From the NCBI RefSeq assembly GCF_024868665.1, contig NC_079913.1:8870879-8934878 (forward strand): a stretch of 64,000 nucleotides of DNA. The letters are read 5' to 3'. This document shows, piece after piece, positions 1-12,300 of this stretch (position 1 is its first letter; every line of letters starts with the position of its first letter). This stretch comes from Triplophysa rosa. Its lineage: Eukaryota > Chordata > Actinopteri > Cypriniformes > Nemacheilidae. Below the pieces are notes generated by a model, which saw nothing but the letters and a program-made list of their open reading frames with translations, made no database searches and was not told the DNA's origin. The position numbers and the translations under genes were made by a program.

Positions 1-823
1 AACTTTTAAACTGACTTTTCGATTCCGAACAAACCACAAATCATTCAAACATCAAACAGTGTGGTAAACCCTCGATTAGTAATGGAAGCTATTACGATGC
101 AATTTAAACTTAAGACAGCAATATCTTTGCGTTTCTCGTGGTGTTTGCTAGTATGGCGATCATTACGAACGCCACAAAAGCTTTGCGTGATGGAGGACGG
201 CAAGGAATCAGGACCAAGGATACAAGGGTTGTTGCTATCGATGCTGCAGTTGTCCAGAATGAGCGCTATACCATCCAGTTCTCGTACCTATAGAAGACAT
301 ATGAGGGAAAATGAGGAGAAATAAAGGATATAAGCTGTAATAGAGACATCATATGCTAGACAGCTTGGGTCAACAAACTATCCCTTTCCATTGAGCCATG
401 TCCATGTGGTTGAGCTTTGGTTTGGATCAGTCATCTGGGTTTGAGCTGGGTTTTGTCACATGCAGTTCCTAACTATACGTTTCCCCAAGTGTGTGTTGGT
501 TGGCCGTTAATCCCCTTGGTTGATTTAAGTACTAAAGCACTAAATAAAAAATGAGTCACAAGGTGATTGATTGATAGTCATTCTAGCAATGAAACTAAAA
601 ATGGGAGACTTATGTAACTGTGCGCTTCGGCAGACACACAGAGGAGTTTCTCCACATACAGAACACTACTGTCCTATTATAAATCCAGTAATTTTAGGGC
701 ATCTTGAGCATGCTTCTAAACAAACTTAATATAAGACGATACTGTAGTTATCATAATATTACAATCCAATAACGCACTGCACAGAGCATAGTGGAAAAAA
801 TCCAAGATGGCGGAAAAAGTGAC

Positions 824-1054
824 TTATAATAATGATTTATGGCAATAAAAATCACAATATGGAGATACAAGGTTTTTGAAGGATAGCAGCGTAATAAAAA
901 ACACTACAATGCATTTGAATCCTAATTTCCAATATTTATGCATTTTGCATATTTATGCATCTATCTATTTTTAATTGAATTTATAATAATGATTTATGAC
1001 AAAAAATAAAAATCACAAAATATGGAGAGAGGTTATGTTTCAGAAGGACAGCAG
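824..1054. repeat. Degenerate direct repeat pair
   Basis: Two diverged copies lie at about 824-893 and 981-1054. Both begin with ttataataatgatttat. They then share an 'aaaatcacaa ... atggaga' block and an 'aagga.agcag' block. The divergence and short length suggest old transposon debris. No family is assigned. Confidence 0.5.
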
Positions 1055-1159
1055 TGATTTGTTTATTTATTATTAATACTTTTCATTAATAACTGAGGAA
1101 TAATTTCTTCTAATTATTTCTTCTTAAAAATCTATAATTATTGTAATACAATTGGTTTT

Positions 1160-1543
1160 GTGAATTATTTAGGCCACGATTATCTGAAAATCTGATATCG
1201 TGACAGCACTAGTGTGATTCACTGGCTAAAAAAGAAAAAACACAAAACAAACAAACCATCAGTCAAATTCATTTTAAAATTCAATGCATTATAAAACAAA
1301 GCTATAAATACCGAGATAACATAAGAATAGTGAATTATTTAGGCCATGATAACAGTGTAGTGAAATTCTGATATTATGGCAGCACTAGTGTGATTCATTG
1401 GCCAAAAAAGAGAAAACACAAAACAAACAAACTATTAGTAAAATATAGCTTTAATTGTATTGATAGGGGAAAAAAAACCAATAGCTATCGTGATAATATA
1501 GGTGTTGTGTAGTGAATATCTGATATCGTGACAGCCCTAGTAG
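1160..1543. repeat. Tandem array of ~170-bp degenerate units
   Basis: Two units begin at about 1160 and 1330, both with gtgaattatttaggcca. Both carry a 'gacagc.ctagtgtgattca' block and a following 'aaacacaaaacaaacaaac' tract. A third partial unit ends at about 1543 with 'atcgtgacagccctag'. That last block resembles the end of fish MITEs that begin TAGGGCTGTCA. No coding potential is visible. Confidence 0.55.
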
Positions 1544-2279
1544 GCAGCAGGCTTTAGGGATCTAACTAGATTTTGGAACAGGTCTTATATGGTAAAAAAG
1601 TGAGCTTGCAGGCTGTGGGAGACCTGCTATTGTTTTTCGACCTCTGACCTCTCTATGTTGCACGGTTTGACCCTATTTAAAAAAGCTGGTACTAGATTCA
1701 CTTCTCTGCTGATTGAAGGGGACCAACCTGAAAGGCTGAAAATCCCATCGCAGGAGGCTGCTTACAAGGAAATTCATTAAAAGAAATAAAGGAGACGGGG
1801 AACAAAGTGGAAAAAGATTTGCGCGAGAAATGAGATGATACAACCATGAAATTCAGATTGGTTCTCGAGCCTTTATCCAGCACCGTTAATCCCCTGATTA
1901 GTTTTCAAGGAGGCAGCTTCCACAAACAAAAAACCCTGATAGACAGCAAGCGGGGCTCTAAACCACAGCATTGTTAATGTGTTTTGCACTACTGGTGGTT
2001 TATACCATCTGCCGATCGGTAGATTTTTGGAGTTGGCTGCAAACTCTATGGTGTCCTTTTCATCTACGTTGCCAAAAATTCCTTCACATTCCAACCATTA
2101 CAGAAATCACTGGAGAGAAAGCCTTCAAAAAATTCACAAAATACTTCCTTCCCTTCGAAACCATAGTGACAGTTTAAGTGTCTCTTACAGATCACTCAAC
2201 TATAAAACTGGTCATTTTTTTTGTCTAAATGTGCAAAAAATGGTGCTCTTTGGTGCCAAGAGCTTTTTGTGAGCCGTAC

Positions 2280-5200
2280 CTTGTCCTGGTTGACACTGTG
2301 GCCATGACAAAGATTCCCGATGAGTCGGATGAGATGAGCTTTGAAACTGAGTGCAGGGTGGTCGTCGGCGCCCCCTGGCCTCTTCGAGGAGAAATCCTGC
2401 GCTGCGGTGAACACATTTTTACTCGTCTTGCCCAATAAATGGACCTCTTTCAAGAGAACTGTGGATAAGAGAAAATCCATGAATTTTACACATCGCACAC
2501 CGGATTTAAGAGAGAGAATGTGTGCTGGCATTACAAGCATGTTTAAGGTGTGACATCATGATGGGAGATGACAGAAAAGTCTTTAAAGAATGTAGATGGT
2601 GTCTCTATGCAGTGAGCTGTGACGTGTCGGGGGTGTCGGTTTCATACGGCACCCCACTGAAACGCCTGCTTTGTGTTTTAAATGGGAAAGAGGGGGAAAT
2701 CCTATAGGGGTCTGTGATAGATTTCTCGGGTTAGTTAATCATCTGCAAAATACAGTATGAGGGATGATGAGTTGCGTTTTTACAAAGCGAGCATGCAGTT
2801 CGACCAAAACAAATATTTTGCAACTCAAGCTCATGGCAAAGGCTTGATGGTTTCCCGTGGCTTTTGTGTGTATGATACATTAAAAACACATTAAGATCTC
2901 CAATAAAAGCAAAAGCGTTACGCAAGTGTGCTACATTTACCGACGGTTGAGCTCAGAAGGTCAGGGTGATCCTGCAGGGCCATGAACTTCTTCCGGTCCG
3001 AGGTCATCTCGCAAAGGATGTCCAAAAGTCTGATCGCGACCACGGCAGCCTTAACACACCAAACAAACATCACGTGGTGAGTATATGCTCTTTATAGGAG
3101 AGGTGTCGTACAGGTAGGGGAAATAAAAGTCGACCTGGTCATCAGCTGAGGATTGAGAGGCGAGGGTAAGAACAGCTCTGCAGCGATCAGTGAAGCAGGA
3201 GGCCAGAAACTCAGCTAGACTCAGAGGTATTAAAGAGTCTTTCTCCTCTTCACCAACAGCAAGATGCGCTAATATCAGCTCCAATAGAGTTAGCCTGTTC
3301 ATAATATCAAAAACACACAATCTCAAAATGCATCTGAATGTGATTTTTAATTATTTTACTACTCAAGAGATTTCAAGCACTGTACCCTAGCGAGCTGTCT
3401 TGCTTTGCCTAGGTATTAACCTTCTAAGGATCTAAGAACCAAATACAGATTTTGTATAAATCTCGCAGATTTTTGTGAATACAGATATCAATTGATTCAA
3501 GACTTACAGACTAGAGTAACAAATCGAGATTGGCTAACAAGCTGATGCTCAAATACACAAAAACTTAGGGCTGTCAAATGATTAATCGCATGCAGAATAA
3601 AAGTTTGCGTTTACATAATATATGTCTGTGTTTTGCGCATATTAATTTTGTATTTATAAAAACACACATACATGTATGCATATTTAGGAAATATTTACAT
3701 GTATTTATTTATATTTCCCAATAATTATAATTAGATTTAGATGTTTATTCATTTTTAGATTTTTCTTAGATAAATGCATGTATGTGTATGGTTTTAGAAA
3801 TACAAAATGAATATGCACAGTACACAGACATACATTACGTAAACACAAACTTTTATTTTGGAAGCGATTTAATAAGAATAAGATTTAATATCAGAAAAAC
3901 ATTGTGTGAAAAATCTAAAGTAAACTAAAGTTATTTTTAATACTCTCCAGTATTAAATTGCAATTATGTTAAATATGTTGAAAATGTTGGAAGAAAATGT
4001 TCAATGTTTGTTGCACTGCATGCTGGGAGTTAACCATGAAGCAACATGTGCTGGTGTCTTGAAAGATAACAACTTTTGACCCGATTTTAAGTCATCAGGG
4101 CTTCGATGGGTAACGTCCGTAGCATCAAAAGCATGCCTATAATGTCTTAAAATTCTGTCTTGATGGGCAGCTCAGTAGGATTTACATTTGCAACAGTGCT
4201 TAAATCATCCAATTTGTTCCAACACAAACCTTTAGAAAACTCCAGCCTGTGCTTCACCTACAGGCTTACAATAATAATAAGATTGTTTTTGTTTGTTTTT
4301 TTACCTTTCTTCATTGGTCATTTCTGTGTACATCTTGCTGGTGATCTCTGAAGACTTGAGGAAATGCTGTGTGGCAATCAAGACCCTGTAAAATATAAAA
4401 CGTTTAAAGATGCACTGGGATTATGAAGTAGATCTGAAAGACAGATTTTCCAATGCGTTGTGTTTTCATAGAAAAAATAAAGATTCAGTTTACAGCGCTT
4501 TGTCCTAAACAGCATGAATGTGGAAGGATAAAAGTTAAACAGGACTCAACTGTAATCATCACACAGCAGAACCTTTCATTTAAAGTAACACATTTGGGTT
4601 CACACCCGAGCTATTTTTCGCTTTTCCAACACTGACTTACGTCCAGTCCACATCAGGTAAAGTCCTGCACAAGTCCATGATCTTCAGAGGCACTTTAAGC
4701 TGCTGTGCGTCTTGAGCTAGCGTTTCTGTCTTGTGGTCATCAAGGCAAGTGTGAAGTACCATGCATGTGTATGAAACAGCTTTCTCGTCCGGTAGCTCCA
4801 ACATGTTCCTTTAAGAAAAACTGAGCTTAGCTATACAGATAAATGCCTTCTGTCATATCACAATAAGAAAAAGTGAACTGGCTTTTGAGTGACATAATGA
4901 AAAATGCACTTGTGGTCACCTGACCATAAAATCACTCACCAAAAGATGTGCGGAAAACCAAGCTTCCAGATGTCATCTTTACAGAGCTGGTTTCCAACAG
5001 CGATGTTACCAAGAAACTGAATACCACATCGAATCGCTGCCAAAGCAGAAAGCAGTGCATGATTTATCTTCCTCTTACTCTCCATCTCTAACGGAATATT
5101 CTTTTAATGTAGCTGTGCCGTTCAACAGCAACTTACCATCATAAACAACATTTGATCCTCCTGATGTAATCTTAAGGAGTTTGCCCAAAATCTCAAAAGA

Positions 5201-6224
5201 TACCTTGATAGAACCAAGATTTCTGTGACGACAAACAAGACCAGAACAACACATAAAATGTTGCTATTATCTTACAGATATCACTGATACAAGTGACTTC
5301 TCACACTTCTCTGTGACAGCACTAGAGTCATTTAGTCATAGTACATTTATGAAATGTTGTATTTGCTTTTTGGTGACGGGTCATTGAAGAGCAGGGTTTT
5401 GGATAGAGGGCATGGAAGAACAGATACGGGGGGGGGTTTGTGGGGGGGGATGGGGGTGGCAGTCTAATCATCAAAATGACTGCAATTGTTTAAAGTGATT
5501 TTAATCTTGAATGTATGTTGTGTAATACTGTATCCTACCTCAGACTGCATTGATTTGGAGTGCACTGCACACAAGCATTTCTATGTGCTCTGAAACACTC
5601 CGCGGTGAGTTTAAGGCACAGTGACACACTTTCATCCTCTGGATCCACATCATCACTCATGCTCTTCACTTCCACAAACAGTCTTGAAAGCACGGCATGG
5701 AGGTTATCAATAACATCTTGATCGACACTGGCTCTGAAACAAAGCAAAAACAAACTGTTATCAATTTTCAATTAGCTGAATTGTTATGACTGCGCATGCA
5801 CCTGCCAGGATGTGTCACAATACTGATTTATGTGAAAAGATCTGTATAGAGGATTACTGCAAAAATAAAATAGAAATGTGAAATGTTGATCGAGTTGAAG
5901 AGATTTTATGTTTGATGACTGCCAGACAAAGTGCATTAATGCATTTCAAACACACACCCTGACACCCTCCTGTCATCATACGTGGATGACATAAACGGAA
6001 GGACTGGAGCGCCACTTTTGTTTATTCCGTGACCCAAAAGGTTTGTCGTACCTGAACTGATCATCCCGTAAAGCTTTTGTCAACGTTTGTAAAGTTGTGA
6101 GATGCGTGTTTATTAGTTTTTCCAGGGATATTTCACGCAGCGCTCGGTTTATGCGCTGCATGATTTTCCTGCTAGACGCTGTCAACACGCGCACAAGCAT
6201 CAGACTTCCGTCTACCGGCAACAC
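2280..6224 (-). CDS. atxn10: Ataxin-10, nine 5' coding exons (3' end outside window)
   Basis: Ataxin-10 is a cytoplasmic armadillo-like protein linked to neuronal survival, ciliogenesis and cytokinesis. Coding exons in transcript order: 6052-6224, 5539-5733, 5137-5222, 4940-5036, 4641-4808, 4305-4385, 3135-3294, 2941-3049, 2280-2458. They sum to 1248 nt, exactly 416 codons, and all junctions keep frame. Recognisable family blocks are ECFRAHRNACVQC followed by NQCSLR (exon 2), RLLDILCEMT (exon 8) and FKAHLIRLIGNLC (exon 9). The last starts the conserved C-terminal ataxin-10 domain. Human ataxin-10 has about 475 residues, so roughly 60 residues are missing to the left. The start chosen is the ATG at 6222-6224, giving MLPVDGSL; the N-terminus is poorly conserved in the family, so this is the least certain part. 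The exon 7 donor (gtcgac) is non-consensus beyond GT. Confidence 0.93.
3566..3875. repeat. Palindromic MITE of the TAGGGCTGTCA family
   Basis: This element lies in atxn10 intron 6, between the exons at 4305-4385 and 3135-3294. The left end reads tagggctgtcaaatgatta, followed by 'aataaaagtttgcgtttaca'. The right half mirrors it with 'cgtaaacacaaacttttatt' and 'agcgattt'. This long imperfect inverted repeat is a very common non-autonomous DNA transposon type in fish genomes. The right boundary is approximate because that terminus is eroded. Confidence 0.7.
5428..5459 (+). other. G-run cluster, possible G-quadruplex
   Basis: Within atxn10 intron 2 the plus strand carries runs of nine, eight and five G plus a GG pair, separated by one to five bases. 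The atxn10 transcript reads the opposite strand, so the nascent RNA would be C-rich here and the G-rich strand is the template. Confidence 0.5.
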
Positions 6225-9200
6225 GTAATTTCAAAATAAAAGCCCGTAAATGTAATTGAAGGTATTTAGGTAAAAAGTCTATGTAACTTTCACATCATAA
6301 TGTCTTTAAAACATGGATTGCTGGAATGTTAAAACTGTCAATTATTTGTTGTAATTGTTTCTTATGTTCATCAGAATATATTTAAATCGTAATATAAAAT
6401 ATCCAATAAAAGTATTAGTTTGCAATAGAACAAAAACAAACAAAAAATTGTGTCACACAATTTATACTATTTAGATAGAGTAGTTAAAAAACAAATTGCT
6501 TGTGATTGCTGCTTTGAAGGCGCATTTCAAGTTAATACAAAATATTCATAATAATGTACTATTCACATTCATTCGTGTCATTTGTGGCTGGATCCAAAGC
6601 GATAGCAATAAACGAGGCTGTCTTGTGTTCATTAACTGAAGAGGCGTATGTTAGTTACTTTTGGTTTATTAGACTCCTCGAACTCTGTGGAACATATTCA
6701 TCTCGTCACAACTACTCTTGTTCGTCTGCCTGTTCCCTTATGCCGTCCTTTTCACTCTCTGGCCCCCTAGTGGGCGGATGACATTAGCAATGTACAATAC
6801 CCTGACCGAGGCATTTGCTTATTTTAAGTCCATTTTCTCCTCTAAGACACTCTGTTAAGGTTACACTGACTGAATGTGATCTTGAAAGGACGGACCAAAT
6901 GTTTGTGATAATACCTAAACATTACATGATGTAACCTGATGTCCCAGTTAAAGAATGAGATCATCCGAACCAGTATAAACCAGGCCATCTGACACCCATT
7001 CATCTGAATCAAACGTTCAAAAGACTTCAACATCAATCGTTGCAATTTTTTCATAAACAAGCAAGCTGCGGGGACAAGTGTTCCAGCTGAAACAACAAAA
7101 GGCCCAAGTTCCCCTTTGAATCCTCATAAACGCCGGAGTATTTTGGGTGGTTGGCTTTCCATTCTGTGGTTCATCTCGTGTTTCTTATGGCCTAGGAAAT
7201 GCTCTAAAGGAAGTTGGTTGTGCATGCAGAACATAATTACAGGTGGTTTCGTATCAGACATATATCCTCTGGCTAAGGGTGGACCCGCTCTTAATACATA
7301 AATGGGGCCGTGCTGCTATACCAAACCCTAAAACAGTCATTGATCATGAGAAGCAGAAGCCAAATGAAAGCATCTAGTGTACTTAATGGCTTACAGGACT
7401 GGCTGAAAATATTCCCCGTACCGCTCCAACTATATCTGGTGTCCTTGAGCAGATTAGGAGAATAAATATGTGCTAAATCAATGATCGCTTTTTCACGGCA
7501 GTTAAATGTTTGCAGAAATGTTATATATGTGTGTTTCTAATATGGTTCTCATTAAAGACTTCCTCGTGGGAAGCAACTGAGTGCGGTAAAGTACGGCTTT
7601 CACGCTGACAACCATGCAGGACATATATTATAATAAATCTTGCCATGGTTTCACTCTATGGAAGACCACTGTACATCTACTGTACTCATACAAATTTGAT
7701 TTTTTACTGTTGAATAGGTTCACATAATTGCACGAAACAGGAAAGAAACCGTATTTGTCATCACATGAAAACATTATAAGACGGTCCACAGCACATCAAC
7801 ACGAAACAAAAATGTTTTGTTGCGTTCAATGTAAATGCAACAGTTAGACGTCCTAATTAATAATAATAATCTTATAACTAATATTATGATCAGAACAGCT
7901 AGTAAATGTGTCTCAACAACAGGCACTTTAAATATACAAAGGACAATTTGATATAGCTTCTAAATCTTCACACTTTTATTCTAAATACAGCCTGTTATCT
8001 CTCCAGTCCCAAAAACCAACAAGCAGTGTTAATACACATTCTAATATTCCAATTATAACTTACTTTTATATAAAAAATGCAAATCCAAGGCACTTCTTCC
8101 AGTTCCAAAATGTTAAAAAGCCTTTATTCAAACATGGCTCATTATAGAAACATTACAAATGACTAAAACACTGCACACTTGTGCATTTATATTTATAACT
8201 TACTTTTACCTAAAGAGTCAACAAAATAACATATTTCATAACCAAGCGAGTCTTCTTAAAGAAGTCCCTAAATGTGTTTGTTTCTAGAACATGGAGAGTG
8301 TATTCAGGTTTTCGGTATTCGGCTACTGCATAATGGTGATGCTTGTCTAAATACAGTATGTCTAGCTGTCAGTGCTGTACTTAAATATTCTTTAAAATGG
8401 TGCAAATTACACATAATATGCCAATTAGATTGTAACATGCCAGACGTTAATATAATATACCCATATACGCTATTACAGTAGCAGTAACGTGATGGATTAA
8501 GTATCGCATTTTATCATTCCTGATCTCTGGACCTGACAATGCAATTCCTCTCGCCACAGACTTAAATCTCTAGACACACAGGTAGAAACACTCCAAACCA
8601 TAAGGGGAAGAGATTTGTATCTGGAAAAATCACTGCCGCAACTTTTCTTCAAAAAATATCATTTACAGTCAGTCTGTTGATAACCACCCAAAACTAACAG
8701 TGCGAAGCATTATTCATTCTGAATAAAAGCCCCAAAACCACAAACTGAACTGTGCTTTTTAGCCGGACTCCACGGATCTAAAGATAGACTATGATTATTT
8801 CCACCTATTAGCACTAGAAAGGGGTCATCCCTGCTTCTGTTTCTCGAATTAGTCAATGGAAATGAAAAAATTATTAGTATAACAAAACAATATGTTGATT
8901 GGATTAAATAAGGTGTCTTTTAAAACCATCCAGTGTTTATAACTTCCCCGGGTACCTGTGATCTATAGAGTTGGGGGCCAGAAAAGTTATTGATATACGA
9001 GTGGTTAGTTTCACTGAGAAATGTGAAACTTCAGCCAGATCAAGTGCCCCCTCTATTGACCACACATTATATTACGCATATAAATCCAAACTACAAAAGA
9101 ATATATTCAGTTCGCGTAAAAAATTACTTTAAAAATGACATTATTAGGGATGATTTCTGTCTGTTGGCGTCAACAGTACAATGCCTCCAAAAACAATTCT

Positions 9201-9399
9201 TAATATTCACATTATGCATGATACATATTACATAATAAAAAAAATATCTGGCAAGACGACTATGTACATATATAATAAAAGGCTTTGTCCTTTGAGTAAT
9301 AGCTAACATAACAGGGATGACAGGGAAAGCCTGCCGTACATACAGTAAAAGGCACTTTCTATTGGCTTTATACAGTATATATGGACAGATATTGAAACC
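6225..9399. other. Intergenic region with probable def6 3' UTR
   Basis: No coding exon is seen. The left end should contain the atxn10 5' UTR and promoter, and the right end the def6 3' UTR. Candidate minus-strand AATAAA signals (tttatt on the plus strand) lie at 8123-8128 and 7975-7980, which would give a def6 3' UTR of about 1.3-1.4 kb. Between about 6500 and 7900 I see only short unsupported open frames. Confidence 0.4.
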
Positions 9400-12300
9400 C
9401 TATTCTTCCTCTTCTTGGAGCGGTGATGGGTTATAATCATTTCCCTTTTCATGAGGAATTCCTGTTTGAACCTTAGAAATGAACTCTGTGCTGGTAAGCG
9501 CCTGACCCTGCCTGGGACAGCTGGGCTTCAATGGCAGATGCTCAACTTTGTCTGTAAACAATCAGAGGAAACAGAAAAAAACATGTATCATTCTGTAGAT
9601 ACGATCAAATGAAATAAAAATGTGTGATTGAGATGTCACCTCCTGGTGTGATAGGCTTCATGAGACGGTTAAGTTGTATCTTCCATTGCTTCAGCATCAG
9701 ATTGGTAGTAGATTGAGTCCCAAGTTCCTTCTGTGTACAAATTTGAAGAGAAAGAGAGGGTCAGTTGCAATATGTCAATGTCATAGTATGTATCGAATGA
9801 TCTTTCCTAAATCTTTTAACGCTCTTTACATTATCTATTATACCAAGTTTACTATCTTCTTGTCTCTTACCACCATTTGGTGTTGACTATTCTCTTCTGC
9901 TGACTGGTTGTCGGGTGGCGATGGGGTAGAAGCTATGGGTGGGTCGTGGGCCTCCTTTAACAAAAAATAAAGTTCATTTCAGTTCCATCAAATCTAACTT
10001 AAAGGAATGGTTCACCAAAATAACATTTCTGTTATTCTGTTATAGTCCCGCTTCTGGATTTTCAAACTTGCAATGACATGATCAGTCTCAACACACATGA
10101 CCATCAATCAATATTGATTAAATAAATATATAAATAAATATATATTTAGAGATACATGACTGCAAACTGGAGCCATTTTCAGCAATTTTCCAATTAAATT
10201 TAAGTATGTTTGACACAGAGCTATTGCATGGTTTTCGAAAACCTGGATAAAACACATTTTTAGTCTTTTTTGAGTAAATTATGGGAAATTTAGTTCATTT
10301 TGGTGTGCAATTTATTGGTAACACTTTACAATAAGGTTGTATTTGTTAACAATAGTAAATGCATTAACTAACCTGAACTAACGATGAGCAATTTAGTTTT
10401 CAGCATTTATTATTACCTTTGTTAATGTTTTTTAATGTTAATACAATTATTCATGTTAGTTCATGGTGCATCAACCAACTAAAAGAGGTTTTAAAAGTGT
10501 ATTAGTAAAAACTGAAATTATATACGAACGAAGACTAATAAATGCTGTAGACGTATTGTTTAATTTGCTATCATACATTAGCTAATTATTAAAAATGTAA
10601 CCTTATTGTAAAGTATTACCAATTTATTTGATTAAACCAAATAAAAAAAATACAAAAGGTATTTTTATCTATTTATATTCATTCTAATTTGATAACTCCA
10701 CTCTATCAAGGCCTCTCACCTCTGCATCCTCCCGGCTGCTCTCCTCTGGTTGCTGAATGCTAGGTGATGTTGATGTTGAAACTGAAGCAGAATCGTCGTG
10801 TAGCACCTCCTCCTGACTCCTCACAGCTAGAGTTTCCCTCTGGCTTTGAAGGAGCAAAAGCTCAGCGAGTTTCATCTGTTCTTCTGCGAGTTGCCTGCAG
10901 ATACAGTATAAACGAGCACTGCAATGATGCTGCGTTTATCCTCCTAACATGAGGAAAAGAGACAAGGATTACCTCTCCAGTTCCTGACGGATTCTGTCTT
11001 CCTCTAACCGGGCGTGAATCTGAGTGTTGAGGGCTTCCTCTAGTTTTTGTTGCGTGAGCTCCAGCTCCTGGATCCTCTTCTTCTGCTGCTGGACTTCCTT
11101 CTCCATGTCTGTCAACGCAGTTGCCATTCTCTCCCTGTCCTACAGAACCACCAACAGCTAAGAAACTGTGCAGAAACTATCATTCCTATTTATTTTCTTC
11201 ATAAGGATTGCATAAAATGATTCAACAATGAGTTCTACATCGTGAAGAAAACCAACCAGCGAAGAGACGAATCACAGCAGTCCAACATTACATGTAACAA
11301 TTCTAAATGCATGCAAAGCAACCAAAGGTTAATGTGATTTTTGTTTTTATGTGCCATTTAGGGTTGGGTTTATCTGAAATAGTTGACTGAATGCATGTTG
11401 AATTGCTTCAATACAGTAAGTTGATAGTGTGAACACATACTGTAACAGGATTTCTATCTCTCACCTCATTGGCTTCTACAAGTTGTCTTTTCAGATCTTT
11501 CTGAACTTCCTGCTGTTGCTCTCTCTCTTGTCTTTCTTCCTCTTTACGTTTTGCTTCCACCTCTCTCTGTGTCTGAAAACACATATACACATGCTCTAAT
11601 TTTTTTAACACCAACGCAGGGTGTATTCAAAATAAAATCCTACTTACTACATACTAATTACTTGTAAGTACATACTGTATACTACCAACTAAATTTTGGA
11701 ACATGAAACATATTAAATTATAAAAGTTTCAAACAGTAGCAAGCATTGCACAATGCATTGTGGGATTTCTACACAGTGTGCTCTGTTGAACGTAGCAGAT
11801 TAAAGCAAATTTATTAGTTTATTATAGTATTCAATTCTCATATTAGTTACTTGAATGATGCTCTCAATGTGTTGTTCCAAGTTCTGCTGTTCGGGAGAAG
11901 GGTGTTGATTCTCGTCTGCTATGGGTTCATTGTGGCTGCTCTGGTTGCTATGGCTTCTTTGAAGCGCTTCTCTCTGCTTGCGTCTGCTCAATTTCAGGTC
12001 CTGATGCAGTGAGCTCTTGCCCTCAGCCCTCAGTTTGAAAGCCATCTGTATAGCTGCAGACAAGCACAAGACATGAGATCCTAAAGAAAAAGTTTATCCC
12101 AAAATAATGTTTTCATAATAAACACTCATGTAGTTGTATAGGTATTTTTTTTCTATAGTTAAAGTGATTTCTAAGGGTCTTATGAACACAACAAGGAGAT
12201 TTTGTTGTATTCAAACATTCAAATGTATAAGCATTCAAATGTATAGGATGTGTCATACAAAGAGAACTCTCCATCCTTACCCTGTATCCAGTCTACTCTA

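Larger units (their letters stand above)
1..2279. other. Partial intron of atxn10 with interspersed repeats, no exon seen
   Basis: The ninth atxn10 exon ends at 2280 with a GT donor on the minus strand, so everything to its left is intron, up to the missing C-terminal exons outside the window. The DNA is AT-rich and holds two sets of degenerate direct repeats, listed separately. I searched the minus strand for the expected ataxin-10 C-terminal continuation (the conserved stretch after the NQDK residues) and did not find it. A short open stretch at 114-293 on the plus strand, with a hydrophobic start, is not recognisable. Confidence 0.55.

Noticed and set aside
1160..1543. Possible CRISPR-like direct repeat array
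   Set aside because: The units are long, diverged and only two to three in number, in a vertebrate intron; there is no regular spacer pattern.
6842..7060. 72-codon minus-strand frame between atxn10 and def6
   Set aside because: No recognisable motif and no flanking splice signals; could be repeat-derived, but I cannot support a gene.
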